A DNA stretch of 64,000 bases from Garcia nutans (Eukaryota; Streptophyta; Magnoliopsida; Malpighiales; Euphorbiaceae): NCBI GenBank assembly GCA_947685225.1, contig CANTUV010000004.1, positions 18,011,001 to 18,075,000 on the forward strand, given 5' to 3'. Of the stretch, positions 35,255 through 46,740 are shown one piece after another (within the stretch, counting starts at the first letter, position 1; every line of letters begins with the position of its first letter). Position numbers and translations under genes: made by a program. The notes beneath the pieces were generated by a model, which saw only the letters and a program-made list of their open reading frames with translations, was not told where the DNA came from and made no database searches.

Positions 35255-37495
35255 TGTGAGCGGAGATTTTTGCCCCCACTTCCGGTGGAATGGTTCTTGC
35301 GACTTTGGCACTGTTTAGGCTCGGGGCCTTAGAGAACACGGACCTAAGTCTGGAGAAAATGGAGTCGCCACCCGGATGGGCCGGGAAAAAGAAAGGGGTG
35401 GATGACTCGATTCCTCAGGAATCTCCAACCCCCTAATGGGTTCGGAAAGTTGGGTACATGTGGGGAAGGTGAGAAATGGCCCAGCACCCCCACAATGCCC
35501 GGTTCATTGGAACCGACCTCCTTTACAGGTCTTAATATTATAAAATTCTTAAATATAACAATATTATCCATATTACACACAATAATTAAAATAAAGCATC
35601 GATATATTAAAAATCAAAACAATGTCCAAACAAAGCAAATAAATGGACACCCATCCGAGGATGGAAACATGTCCTTACATCCCATGCCTAAATAGGACAC
35701 CCACGAAAGGTAGAAACATGTCCTTTACATTGGTTCTAAAAGAGAAAAGCAATTTAAATTGCATGATATTTATCTAATGAGATACCCACCAAGTGGAAAC
35801 ATACCTCTTACAACATTTGGAAATCTAAATAAATCGATAAAAGTAAATAACCATTCATCATAAATAAATCATTCATCAAAGGTATTAAACATCAATAGAA
35901 AGTAAACATCCATCCATGATAAATTAAATAAACTAAGCATTGAACTTAAATAAATTAAAGCATATAAAATAAATCAAAGCATAATCAAATATAAAAATTG
36001 AATAAAGCAAATAAAGATTCAAATTAGGGCTATTGTTTCTATTTAAGATTCTTTATTTCATGTGTTTAGGGTTTTGGAATGTATGGGTTCAAGCTACTGT
36101 AAATTTTAAAAGAATTGAAATGGAGCAAAGTTTTAGAATTTAAGAGGTTGATAAAGTTCTTTGATTAACCAAATTAGTTTTTGAGAAGTGAAATCATGAA
36201 ACTAGGGTTTGGACACTTTAAAACATTTAAATTTATAATTTACATTTACTGAATTATGGTTTTGAAGCTTATTGTGTTTGAATATTTTTATAGGGTTTTA
36301 AGGTTTAAAGGATTAGGGTTTAAAAAAACTTTAGGGTTTAAGGTTTTAAGGGAGTTAGGGTTTAGGTTAGCTAGTTTACGGTTTACTGTTTTGGATTTTG
36401 GAGTTGAATTAGGGTTTTAGAATTTTAGAATTAGGATTTCGGAGAATGTATTAGATTTTAGAATTTGGAAATAAAATTGATAATTTTATGAAACTTTATG
36501 AAAATAAACAAAACGATTTAAAGTTTATAGAAACAGAAAAAAAATATTTTTTTAGGGTTTTTGGAAAGAAACAGATTTAATTTATGGTTTTGAAGAATTG
36601 GAAGGCAAATTAGGGTTTTAAGATTTTGAAGAAATAAAAACAACTATTTTAAGATTTTTGAAAAACAAAGAGACGAATTAAGGTTTTTAAGCTTTATAAA
36701 AGGTAAATCAAGGTTCTAGAGTTTTTTTATTTTGAAGAAACAGAAACAATTTTTTACCTTGAGCTATTGTAAATTAATGAAACAAATAAAGAAATTCATA
36801 CCTTCGTTTGTTGGTTCTACCAAAAATCACTTCTTGGATGAATAAGAACCAAGACAAGCTTTGCTGCCTTTGATGAATTAAATTGCTTGTTTGCTTCTCT
36901 CAATAAGTTTGATCGATTTCATCGCCAAAAGGAATTCTCCAAATCTTTCAAAGTTTTCCTCCTCAATTTCGGTCTCAATTTTCCCCTAAAATCCTCTCCC
37001 CTTTTTGTGTTGTTATTGTCCTTATTTATAGAAGATTTTTATGGTTAAGTTTAGTTATTCATGGAATCTAACATTAATTAAGAAAATGAAACCGAAACCT
37101 AATTGTATTTGGTTTCGAAAAAATTTGCGTCGGAAAAATTTCACTGGCGAAAAAAACTGCTGCGGAAAAAAAGCGTTGGCAAAAAAACTGCCGCAGGTGG
37201 CTGTGGGCTGCGGGCGAGAATTGGCCTGGGCCAATTCGCTCGCAGGATTTTCTTGCGGGCAAAATGGCTTTGGCCAGTTCATCACGCTGATTTTCGGAGA
37301 CGATTTTTTCATCGCCGATTTTTTCGTCACCGATTTTTATTTTTATTTTTATTTTATTTTTTTGTTTATTATTATTATTATTTATTAATAAAAATTAAAT
37401 ATTAAAGCAAATATTATTTAATTAAGATAACAAAAATTATTTTGGACTAATTAAAATATATTGGACTGGACTAGGTCAAAAATTAAGGGTCTACA
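35255..37495 (-). repeat. E3 5' LTR (Tat)
   Basis: About 2241 bp, complete, from TGTGAGCGG to GGGTCTACA on the + strand. Contains telobox arrays on the minus-strand sense (36150-36690) and the U3 hairpin (37218-37237). Confidence 0.9.
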
Positions 37496-37500
37496 CCTAC
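37496..37500. repeat. Target duplication of E3, right copy (CCTAC)
   Basis: Matches 27186-27190; the E2 LTR resumes immediately after it. Confidence 0.9.
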
Positions 37501-37941
37501 TTAGGCATGGATTATGTAAGGGCATGTTTCCATCTTCAGATGGGTGTCCATTTATTTGTTTTGCTTGGTCATTGTTTTGATTTTTAATATATCGATGCTT
37601 TATTTTAATTATTGTGTAATATGGATAATATTTTTATATTTAAGAATTTTATAATATTAAGACCTGTAAATGAGGCCAGTTCCAATGAATCGGGCGTTGG
37701 GGGGGGGGGTGTTGGGCTATTTCTCACCTTCCCCACATGTACCCAACTTTCTGAACCCATTAGAGGGTTGGGAATTCCTTAGGAACTGAGTCATCCACCC
37801 CTTTCTTTTTCCTAGCCCGTCCAGGTGGCGACTCCATTTTCTTCGAACTTAGGTCTGTGTTCTCTAAGGCCCCGAGCCTAAACAGTGCTGAAGTCGCAAG
37901 AACCATTCCACCGGGAGTGGGGGCAAAAATCCCCGCTCACA
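37501..37941 (+). repeat. E2 5' LTR, right part
   Basis: Continues the LTR left at 27190, ending AAAAATCCCCGCTCACA. Contains an 11-base G run near 37694-37704. Confidence 0.9.
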
Positions 37942-37942
37942 G

Positions 37943-37960
37943 TGGCGACTCCACTGGAGA
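37943..37960 (+). other. E2 primer binding site (tRNA-Arg type)
   Basis: TGGCGACTCCACTGGAGA, one base after the LTR end; differs from the E1 and E3 sites by one base near its 3' end. Confidence 0.85.
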
Positions 37961-39112
37961 TAAGAGAAGTTGATTCCGTTGGTCTTTATATTATTCTATT
38001 CTTTCTTATAATGATATTATCCATTGCATCATATTAGATTGCATCGTGTGCGTGAGTTAGGATGCTAGTGTTACCCGTGTTGTGTTATGTAAGGGATACC
38101 ATACTTTCACTCAAGGTATGGAGATTGAGCATGGCATAACTACTCATAGCCTCGTACCATTTGGCATATACTTGCTATGGGAACCTAAGCCTTTTTGCCC
38201 AAAGACTAAAACTCATGTAATTGGCCTAGTTACTTTCCTTAGGTCTTACCCCAAATGCATGTTGTTTGACTATGTTTAATTTGCCTTGGCTTAAATCATG
38301 GCTTATTTGATTTGCTCTTTTTCTAATTTGACCCAAGTACATTTGCAAGCTTAAATAAATTTTTCTTTAAAGTCCAAAAGACCAAAACTATTTTCAAAAC
38401 CTTTCAAGATGGTCTTTGGACATAAGACTTTTCTAAAAATAAATCAAAAATTCATTTGCTCATGGCCCAAATATTAAGCCCAAAATCCATTTTTTCTAAA
38501 ATCTTTTTTATAATGGGCTTATAAACAAAATTATGTTACAAAGAGCTTGCAAATTGTTTGGGTCAATTACGAAATCCCAAAAATCAATTGTGAGCCTAGT
38601 TTATACTAAGAATAATTAATCATGGGCTTGTTTTTTGCATGAATCATTAGTTGCTTTTTCAAATGAGAAATCTATCTATAATAAACCTCTTAATTTAATT
38701 TTAATCCAATATAGCATAAAAGCTACTATAGTTGGTTAAATGGATTAAAAACCAATTAATGGGAATTATCATGGATTGATTTCCATTTTTGAAAATATAA
38801 CTATTGGTTGAAACGTCCGAGGGATATATTCGAAAAAAAGATACCCCATGTTGGTATTTTGTTAACCTTCCACCTAGGAAAAGAGATTTGCCATTCGTGT
38901 GTGGATGTTATAAGGTTCGAAGGAATGTCCTATTTGCCCTTGTTTGTTGATTGTTTGTGCATACATGTATACATGCATACATTTGAATCAAGTATCATTA
39001 ATCCTTTCTGGCTCACAGCCCTGGATTACGATAGTTCTAAAGCTACAACAATCCGACCTACGCCGGAGATGAAGAATCTAGCAACAACTCAATCACTTGC
39101 TCACCAAAAGCA
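37961..39112 (+). other. E2 5' untranslated leader
   Basis: About 1.15 kb without a gene, conserved with the E1 and E3 leaders. Such conservation of a long leader across separate subfamilies suggests packaging or dimerisation signals here, but none can be pointed to by eye. Confidence 0.75.
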
Positions 39113-40497
39113 ATGGAGCCCAAACAAATTCAAAGAATGGTGGATGATGCCCTCAATGCCAAGATGGAAGAAATAAAAGAGGCCATGGCTGAGACCATAA
39201 AAAATCAACTAGCTGTAATTTTAGGAAACAATGCCGAAGCATCTGCTAGCACCAAGAAAGGCAAGGGAAAGACTAAAGTTGGTGAAGTAGCTTTTGATGA
39301 TGATAAGGTGATCATTGATGATGATGATTGGGCTCAATACTACCAAGATCCTCAAGACAAAAAGGAGCCGAAGGTTGTTGAGAAGGCAACTATTGAAAAG
39401 ACCAAAGCTTCTGGTGTTGAAAAGATGATTGCTGATTTAGAAAAGAAATTTGAGAAGAAGTTAAAAGCCAAAGAAATGTCTAAAGTTAACAAATTATTTG
39501 AGCTAGAAGAAGAAGTTCCATACAAATTTAAGATGCCATCTTTTGCGAAGTTTGATGGAACCGAAAATCCTCATCTCCATGTGAAGCAGTATATCACTGC
39601 TATGCAGTATGCCCGAGCTACTAAGGCTCAAAATCTAAGGTACTTCATGCTCTCATTGGACCCTGTTGTCCAAAATTGGTTCAATACCTTGGAAGAAGAA
39701 ACACAAAAGAGTTGGGATCTGCTATACAAAGCTTTCCTCCAACAATATGGGTATAATGTCGAGATGGAAGTTACCTTAATGGAAGTGGAGTCCATAAGAC
39801 AAAGGCCAAATGAGAATTTTGTGGACTATATGAAAAGATGGAGAAACAAGGCTACTTTGCTTAAGAAAAGACCCGATGAATCTGATCAAATAAGGATGAT
39901 CGTGAGAGGTGTCCTACCAAGTCTTTGTGAAAGGATGTCTCATACACTCATCCGTGGCTTCAAAGATCTTCTCCAAGCTGGTCTACAAATTGAAGAGTGG
40001 GAAAGGGAGAAAAATCACTTTTCAATAAGAAGGAATGAGAAAGGGAATTATCAGCCTAGCAATCAAAGCACGCAAAAAGAAGTTGATGTTAATGTGGCTG
40101 GTCAAGGAAATAAAGACAATTCTCAGAATTGGGGAAACCTCTATCTTGGGTTTTTAGCAAGCTACAAAAGAAAGGGTTATTGCAACCGTTAGCTCCTCAA
40201 CCAATACATAATCCACTGCCACCAAACTTCAATGCCGAGGCCTTCTGTCAATTTCATCAAATGCGAGGGCATGAAACAGATAAATGTGCTCATCTAAGGC
40301 ATGAGATCCAAGACCTAATCGATAGTGGCAAGCTACCCGAGATAGATAAGTCTAATACCAAGAACAACCCTTTGCCTAAATTTGGAAGAGTGCCACCACC
40401 AGCAACCTTTATGGTGGGAAAAGAATTGGAAGAAGATTTTGTTTTATCCTCTTTTCAAGATGGGAATGTTGAAGATGTGAAAGGAAAAGAAGCTTAA
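39113..40497 (+). pseudogene. E2 Tat gag (nearly intact, one frameshift)
   Basis: Starts at an ATG (MEPKQIQRMVDDALNAKMEE). A coiled-coil-like N terminus, an Asp/Lys-rich linker, then the capsid domain at roughly residues 125-300 (FAKFDGTENPHLHVKQY, MLSLDPVVQNWFNTL, YKAFLQQYGYNVEMEVTLME, RMIVRGVLPSL). A frameshift near 40130-40190 moves the C-terminal part, with the knuckle variant CQFHQMRGHETDKC and VPPPATFMVG, to another frame, ending with a TAA at 40495-40497. Total about 460 codons. Apart from that single frameshift it is the best preserved Tat gag here. It ends right after a SSFQDGN segment, where E3 continues towards protease. Confidence 0.85.
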
Positions 40498-41080
40498 AAT
40501 CAAAAAACATTCCTTAGCTCGAATGTTGCTTTTCAATTTTACTTTCTTTAATATTTAAATTGGAACAATCTTGTTTTTCAAATTTAAATTTATTTAAATA
40601 AATTATTTTCATCAAAATTTTTGTTGGTTTTTGTTCATTTTGGTGCTCAACCGATGAGGAATTTAGCTTGTTGTTTATAAATTAATGTGTCTAGGCATCA
40701 TGACTTGAATAACTTTACTAGGTGAGGGAATTGCTCTATAGCATTGAGTTGTGTATGCTTACTTAGAGAGGGCTCCTGCATAATTACCTTTGTCTAGGTC
40801 CTAGTCAGTCTTAGAACATGCTTAGGCAAACTTTCAAGGCGAAATTGAACTCTGCTTATTTAAGGGAGAGATGATCTAGGCATTGTTTGACAAGCCAACA
40901 ACTAGTATCCACCCAATTAAATATCAATCCCTAGTTGTCCCGTTGAGCCTTTATAAGATTTTAGCTTTCTTTTCATTGGCTTACAAATACCAATAACCTA
41001 CCCTGAGCTGTTGTGATACTTTTGACAAGTCTTATGATCACTAAGGTGAAGAGGCAAGAAGATCAAAGAAAGAAATGAAT

Positions 41081-41243
41081 AGTCAAGACCATGAAGATAA
41101 TTGAAGTTCTCAAGACCATAAGGGTAGTTGAAGTTCTCAAGACCATAAGGGTAGTTGAAGTTCTCAAGACCATAAGGGTAGTTGATGTTTTCAAGACCAT
41201 AAGGATAGTTGATGTTCTCAAAACCATAAGGGTAGTTGAAATT
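41081..41243. repeat. 27-bp minisatellite, about 5-6 copies
   Basis: Unit GTTCTCAAGACCATAAGGGT plus AGTTGAA. Five near-perfect units preceded by a degenerate one. Because 27 is a multiple of three, it is open on both strands (the minus strand gives a nine-residue Asn-Tyr-Pro-Tyr-Gly-rich repeat); I regard that as incidental. Confidence 0.9.
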
Positions 41244-41384
41244 CACTTACTATCTCCAATATATCAAGACAACATCAACATCAGAGTAATAAATAATTTA
41301 TCCCTGTTAAAGAAGATTTATGTTACTCCACTCATCCATTATTGGAAGCCCAAGTCAGTACAAATAAGACAACTCTCTTAGAGC

Positions 41385-41485
41385 TAGAACCAAACAGAAA
41401 AAAATAAAGAAACCAAAAAAAAAGAGAAGAAAACAAAACAAAAGAAAAAAAAGAAAAAAGAAGAGGAAAAAAAGAGATAGATAAA
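41385..41485 (+). repeat. Purine-rich (A/G) tract
   Basis: About 100 bases almost entirely A and G on the element sense strand (AAGAAAAAAGAAGAGG-type). A second, shorter tract lies at 41690-41762. Confidence 0.85.
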
Positions 41486-43108
41486 TCCTAAAAAGGCATT
41501 TCAAAAAGCCAACTGAGTTCTCTTTTACCTAAGACAACAAAAGGCTTCCATTTGGTTTATAAGGATGGATTGACTTGAAATGGTCCAATCCAACCAAAGA
41601 TTCAATCAAAATCAAAGGAAAAGGGAGAAAGACTATTCAGTTCTTGAAAATTTTGTACTTAACAATCCTACAAGGAAGAAGGACAAAAATTATAAAATGC
41701 TCAAAGCAAGGGAGGAGTAAGAAAAATAAAAAGAAAGAAAAGGGAGAAGAAGAAAAGAAACGAATTTGGGTACCAAGCTTTATGCAAAGAAACAAAGATT
41801 GTCCTAATCAAGATCCAGATTAATGCCAAGAAGATAGAAGGAATTTGGAGTCTATAAAGATTGCTCCCAATTGTCTAAAGTTCCAACAAGAAATTTGTAG
41901 TGTGAGGGTTTGTCCATTGTGTCACACCAGCTCTAATCTCAAAATGGCCTTCACTTAAACCAATGTCCCTTATAGACCCCATTTCAAGCCTATCAAAGAC
42001 CTGTTGATCTCTCTTGGTAGGTAGAGTCTATTAGTGGAGATAGTTTGAATAAGCATGCATATGAGATAGACAATATTTAAACTCAGTGAGACCTTTGGCC
42101 AAGTAATGTGTATGTGCCTATCTGAAATGCAACAATTCTTGCTTAAATAGAAATGATTCCCGGGTTTAGTATGGTAACTAGGGTTGTCATATTATAGATA
42201 TGTTAATTTGGAAAAATCAAGTCCTGAGGTACATTGATATTAATTTGGGCAAAGCCAACATTTGATTTCAAAATCAAAATTCAAAAAACCAAAAACAAAA
42301 AATGTTTTGTCATACAAAGCCTTCAAGTTAAGGGAAGTATGTTGAACCTCCAAAGGACATATTGGGCAAAGGAAATGATTATTGGCAAGGTCGTGAAGAA
42401 GCTATCAACTGACATGCTGAAACATAGTTCAAAATAGATGAATCCCTAACTCTGCTGCTTAGGGTCTCCACCACTCATGTTTTCAATATCTTGAAGATAA
42501 AAGCCACAAATGCAAAAGCTTTCGATCATTCCAATGCAAGACTTGAACAAGCGTCAAAATGGAACCAATGAGAACACTTCTGCTGATCACCTCGGTCTCT
42601 GAGTCGATGGAACGACTGTAAGTATTATTCATGCATATCATGCATACATGAGCATATCACATTGCACTTTCTTGTCTTGTATTGTCTATTCCTTGTCAAA
42701 ATAAACAGTAAACACCCTGCGAAGTAAAGAATCAAAAGAAGATATTGAATCAAGGGGGCATGGAAAGCCTATTTGCTTGTGGAAGCTCCACTCATTTTGC
42801 AAAGAGAAGAAATACGTGCTTGTGCGAAGAACTAGATGGAAAAAACATCAATCAAAGCTTACATGGAAAAAATCCTTGGTTTGAGCCTACACAGGGCCAA
42901 AGTTTCTCCTTTTCAATTTTTTGAGTTTATATACCAAATATTTTCAAACTCACTTGTATTTTTCCACGCTGGGGTCAAGGAGAAGATATGAAGGCCAACT
43001 AAAAATAGCTGAATTTTTGCGAAAGGAAGAACAAAAGAACGGAACAACAAGTTAAGCCAGAATCCACAACTGATAAAAGGTCAATCAAATTGAATTCAAT
43101 CTCAAGTC

Positions 43109-43841
43109 AAAGTATCCCAATCCATTTAGGATTGAGTATCCCAATCCAAATCCATTTAAGATCAAGTATCCAAATCCAGTTTAGGATCAAGTATCCAAAC
43201 CCAATTTAGGATCGAGTACCCAAATCCATTTAGGATCGAGTATCCAAATCCAATTTAGGATTGAGTATCCAAATCCATTTAAGATCGAGTATCCAAATCC
43301 AATTTAGGATCGAGTATCCAAAATTCAGTTAGGATCGAGTATCCCAATCCAATTTAGGATCAAGTATCCAAACCCAATTTAGGATCGAGTATCCAAATCC
43401 AGTTAGGATCAAGTATCCAAATCCAGTTAGGATCGAGTGTCCCAATCCAATTTAGGATTGAGTATCCAAACCCAATTTAGGATCTAGTATCCAAATCCAT
43501 TTAGGATCGAGTATCCCAATCCAGTTTAGGATTGAGTATCCAAACCCAATTTAGGATCGAGTATCCAAATCTAGTTTAGGATCGAGTATCCAAATCTAGT
43601 TTAGGATCGAGTATCCAAGTCCAGTTAGGATCTAGTATCCCAATCCAATTTAGGATCGAGTATCCAAATCCAATTAGGATCGAGTATCCAAATCAAGTTA
43701 GGATCGAGTATCCAAACCCAATTTAGGATCGAGTATCCAAATCCAGTTAGGATCGAGTATCCCAATCCAGTTTAGGATCGAGTATCCGAATCCAGTTAGG
43801 ATCGAGTATCCAAGTCTAGTTTAGGATCAAGTATCCAAATC
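43109..43841 (+). repeat. About 30-copy minisatellite in the E2 3' UTR
   Basis: Unit of about 24-25 bp, consensus near AGGATCGAGTATCCAAATCC followed by AGTTT or AATTT. I count about 30 GTATCC-type anchors over 733 bp. Units differ mainly by C/T at CG, by AAATCC versus CCAATCC, and by one-base length changes. No cas-like genes and no unique spacers, so it is not a CRISPR array. Confidence 0.92.
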
Positions 43842-43930
43842 TCTCGGATCCAGAACCCAAAACCTCAACCATCTAAAAAATTAAGTCTTATTGCTTTTCA
43901 CTCTCTTTCACTAAAGTCTCAGATCATTCA

Positions 43931-43944
43931 AGCAGGGGGCAAAC
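43931..43944 (+). other. E2 polypurine tract
   Basis: AGCAGGGGGCAAAC, immediately before the 3' LTR start (TGTAAACCC). The G run with flanking A/G is the usual Tat PPT form. Confidence 0.85.
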
Positions 43945-44166
43945 TGTAAACCCTTAATTTTATATATTTTAATTAGTCCAAAATAATTTTTGTTATCTTA
44001 ATTAAATAATATTTTCTTTAGTATTTAATTTTTATTAATAAAAATAAAAAATAATAACAATAAATAAATAAATAAATAAAAATCGGCAATGAAAAATTTC
44101 GTCTCCGAAAAGGGTTGTGGCGAAATGGCCTTGGGCCATTTCGCCCGCAGGATTTTCCTGGGGGTG

Positions 44167-44186
44167 AATTGGCCAGCAGGCCAATT
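44167..44186 (+). other. Second U3 hairpin of the E2 LTR
   Basis: AATTGGCC-AGCA-GGCCAATT: an 8-bp perfect stem, 23 bases after the first hairpin (44121-44143). The 5' LTR copy near 25562-25580 is partly decayed. Confidence 0.75.
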
Positions 44187-45157
44187 TTTTCCCACAGCCC
44201 ACAGCCACTTGCAGCAGTTTTTTTTTTTTGCCAGCGCAAATTTTCCGCAGCAGTTTTTTTTGCCAGCGAAATTTTTCCGACGCAACTTTTTTTGAAACCA
44301 AATTCAATTCGGTTTCGGTTTCTTTTTCTTAATTAATATTAGATTCCATGAACAAGTAAAATTAATCATCAAAATCTTCTATACATAAGGACATAAAAAT
44401 AACACAGAGGGGGATTGGATCGAAATTTAGGAGGAATTTTTTGAGATTAACAATCGGACTTAGGAAAAACTTTGGAACATCGGACTAGAATTTGGGACTT
44501 CAGATTGGAGAGGAGCAACAAGCAAAGCCATCAACGATTCATCAAAGGTAGCAACTTTGCCTTTGTACTTGTTCATCCAAGAAGCAATTTTTGGTGGAAC
44601 CAACGAACGAAGGTTTGAATCTCTAATTTCTTTATTTTTCTCATAGTAGCTTTAATAAATCATTTCTTCTATTTCCAAAAACCCTAAAAATCATTCTTCT
44701 GTTTCTTTTAAACCTTAAATCCCTAAAACATTTCTTCTAAACCTAAGAACCCTAATTTGTTTCTTCAGTCTCCAAACACCCTAATTCGTTTCTTTTGTTT
44801 TCAAAAACCATAAAAACCTTAAATCGTTTCTTTTGTCACCAAAAACTTCAAAAACCCTAAATCATTTTATTAATTCCCAAAACCCTAATCTCTATTCCAA
44901 AAAGTCAGAAGCCTTATTTTTAAGAATCAAAAGCTTTAACCCTAATTAATCCTTCTTTCCAAAATCACACAGTAAGCATTATTCTTTTAAAAATAACACT
45001 AGTTTCTTCCAATTTCAAAACCCTATTTTTTTTTTTAAATCTTAAAGCCTAAAATCTTAATTTTCAACACCGAAACCTATAATCCTAGAAGCCAATTTTC
45101 AAAATCTTCCAGGTGCGGAGCCAGACCCCGGAAGGGGCGCTGCCCCTTTGACCCCTG

Positions 45158-45177
45158 CCCGCTAACCGGCTAGCGGG
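45158..45177. repeat. GC-rich near-palindrome in the E2 3' LTR
   Basis: Same 20-base sequence as 26506-26525. Directly upstream is another GC-rich inverted segment (CCCCGGAAGGGGCGCTGCCCC), absent from the 5' LTR. Confidence 0.8.
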
Positions 45178-45827
45178 ACCACCGTATGGGTTTGGATCAT
45201 TATTTATTTATGCATTATAAATCTTTATGTTTTACTTCCATTATTATGATTATTCAAAATACAAACAGTAAACCCAAAACCAATTAATCTAAAACTTGAA
45301 TTTTCCTAATTTCATAATTTTACCCCTCAAACCCTAATTTGATCAATCAAAGAACCTTACTAATTTCTTAAATTATAAAACCCTAATCCTTTTCAATTCT
45401 GTTAAGACTTACAGTAGCCTAGACAAATAACAATAATAATATCTTAAGATTCCAAAACCCTAAATGTTAATTAAAGAAATTTAAATAGAAACAGTAACCC
45501 TAATTTGTACCTTTACTTACTTTATTTATATTTGATTGTGTAGTCTATTATATGCTTTAATTTATTTTCAATGCTTTGTTGATTTATTTAAGTTCAATGC
45601 TTGATTTATTTAGTTTATCATGGATGGATGTTTATATTCTATTGATGTTTAATGTCTTTGATGAATGATTTATTTATGATGAATGGTTATTTACTTTTAT
45701 CGATTCATTTTGATTTCCAAATGTTGTAAGAGGTATGTTTCCACTTGGTGGGCACCTCATTAGTTAAATATCATGTAATTTAAATTGCTTTTCTGTTTTA
45801 GAACCAATGTAAAGGACATGTTTCTAC

Positions 45828-45832
45828 CTTTC
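45828..45832. repeat. Target duplication of E4, left copy (CTTTC)
   Basis: The right copy at 55760-55764 reads CTTTT. The E2 5' LTR shows the empty site as ACCTTTCGGTGGG at about 27170. Confidence 0.8.
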
Positions 45833-46266
45833 TGTAACACCCCTATATCCGGTACATGCACACTACAAACACCACAATGTAATATACATGCACTGAACAT
45901 AGGGATGCTACGGTTTTCCTTAACATTCAAAACATTTTAAATGATACCATAATCTTTCTCATTATACATTATAGAAAATAAGTCATTAACCTGTAATATA
46001 AAACAAAATAGATATAAATACATTTACTTAATATGCAGCGGAATTTATAAAATATTTACATATATAAATACTTCCAAATCCATATTTACAATTATACATA
46101 TATTTATATTAAAATCAATACTTTACAAAACATAAAGAAATTATACATGATTGGCAGCTCTTCTCTGATCTTTAAGTCCCAAAATAACTCTTCAATGTCT
46201 ACTCTCACTCGGTCTCGAGGAACTCTCGGGTTCAACTCTGTTACCTGTGCGATCAACACTATCGCG

Positions 46267-46283
46267 CTAAGCCAACGGCTTAG
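46267..46283 (-). other. Conserved LTR hairpin, E4 3' LTR copy
   Basis: CTAAGCC-AAC-GGCTTAG followed by TAGTAC, a 7-bp stem. Identical in the other LTR (53665-53681) and covarying with the solo-LTR copy at 16013-16030. Confidence 0.8.
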
Positions 46284-46565
46284 TAGTACAAATTATGCTA
46301 ACATTATGCTTAAATGCAATGCAATATCATACACATTAATAATAAAACAACATTATAGTTGTAAAGATAATACCACACCTTTATATTTCATAACTCATAC
46401 TCATATAATCATATTACATTTTAAAGTCCTTTCAAGGATCTCATTATTCAATTATTTTAACATCAATAAACCACATTGAAACAAAGACAAGCATTGGGCC
46501 CAAAAGACACTAATATGCAATTCAATTTTCAGAGTTAATGCTTTGGTTTAATCATCACATTTATC

Positions 46566-46740
46566 AATATCATAATCCCAACTAGGCTTCAAGGATTAGG
46601 TTCAACCAAGCTTCAAGGGGAACAAAGCATGCTAAGTATCAACCCAACTTGGCTTCAAGAACCAACCCAACCTAGCTTCAAGGGTTGTAACATCTCAATT
46701 AGGCTTCAAGGATCAAGTCCAACCTAACTTCAAGAGATTG
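46566..46740 (-). repeat. CTTCAAGG repeats in the E4 LTR
   Basis: At least six CTTCAAG motifs, mostly in the context CCAACTAGGCTTCAAGGA. Matching block at 53975-54150 in the other LTR. Confidence 0.85.

Larger units (their letters stand above)
27191..37495 (-). mobile_element. E3: internally deleted Tat element in minus orientation
   Basis: Bounded by TGTGAG... on the left and ...GGGTCTACA on the right, with target duplication CCTAC at 27186-27190 and 37496-37500, inside the 5' LTR of E2. Read on the minus strand: 5' LTR, PBS, leader, gag, protease, RT, RNase H, then part of the archaeal-type RNase H, which is fused at about 29271 to the middle of U3 of the 3' LTR. Integrase, 3' UTR, PPT and the first roughly 215 bp of the 3' LTR are missing. 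Confidence 0.9.
40498..43930 (+). other. E2 internal non-coding region replacing pol
   Basis: 3.4 kb with no protease, RT, RNase H or integrase similarity in any frame. Contents in order: AT-rich sequence, a 27-bp minisatellite (41081-41243), two purine-rich runs (41385-41485, 41690-41762), plain sequence to 43080, then a roughly 30-copy minisatellite (43109-43841). Segments near 41570-41620 resemble 62525-62570 in the E1 3' UTR, so this region looks like an expanded Tat 3' UTR joined directly to gag. Confidence 0.75.
43945..45832 (+). repeat. E2 3' LTR, left part
   Basis: 1888 bp up to the E4 insertion. Begins TGTAAACCC where the other LTR has TGTAGACCC. Contains U3 hairpins (44121-44143 and 44167-44186), the telobox block, and a GC-rich segment (45113-45180) whose first part is missing from the 5' LTR. 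Confidence 0.9.

Noticed and set aside
41000..41243. Minus-strand repeat protein rich in Asn-Tyr-Pro-Tyr-Gly
   Set aside because: It is the translation of a 27-bp minisatellite; the plus strand is open too, and no start context or conservation can be shown.
43109..43841. Regular repeats as a CRISPR array
   Set aside because: Units are contiguous with no unique spacers, the context is a plant retrotransposon and no cas genes exist.
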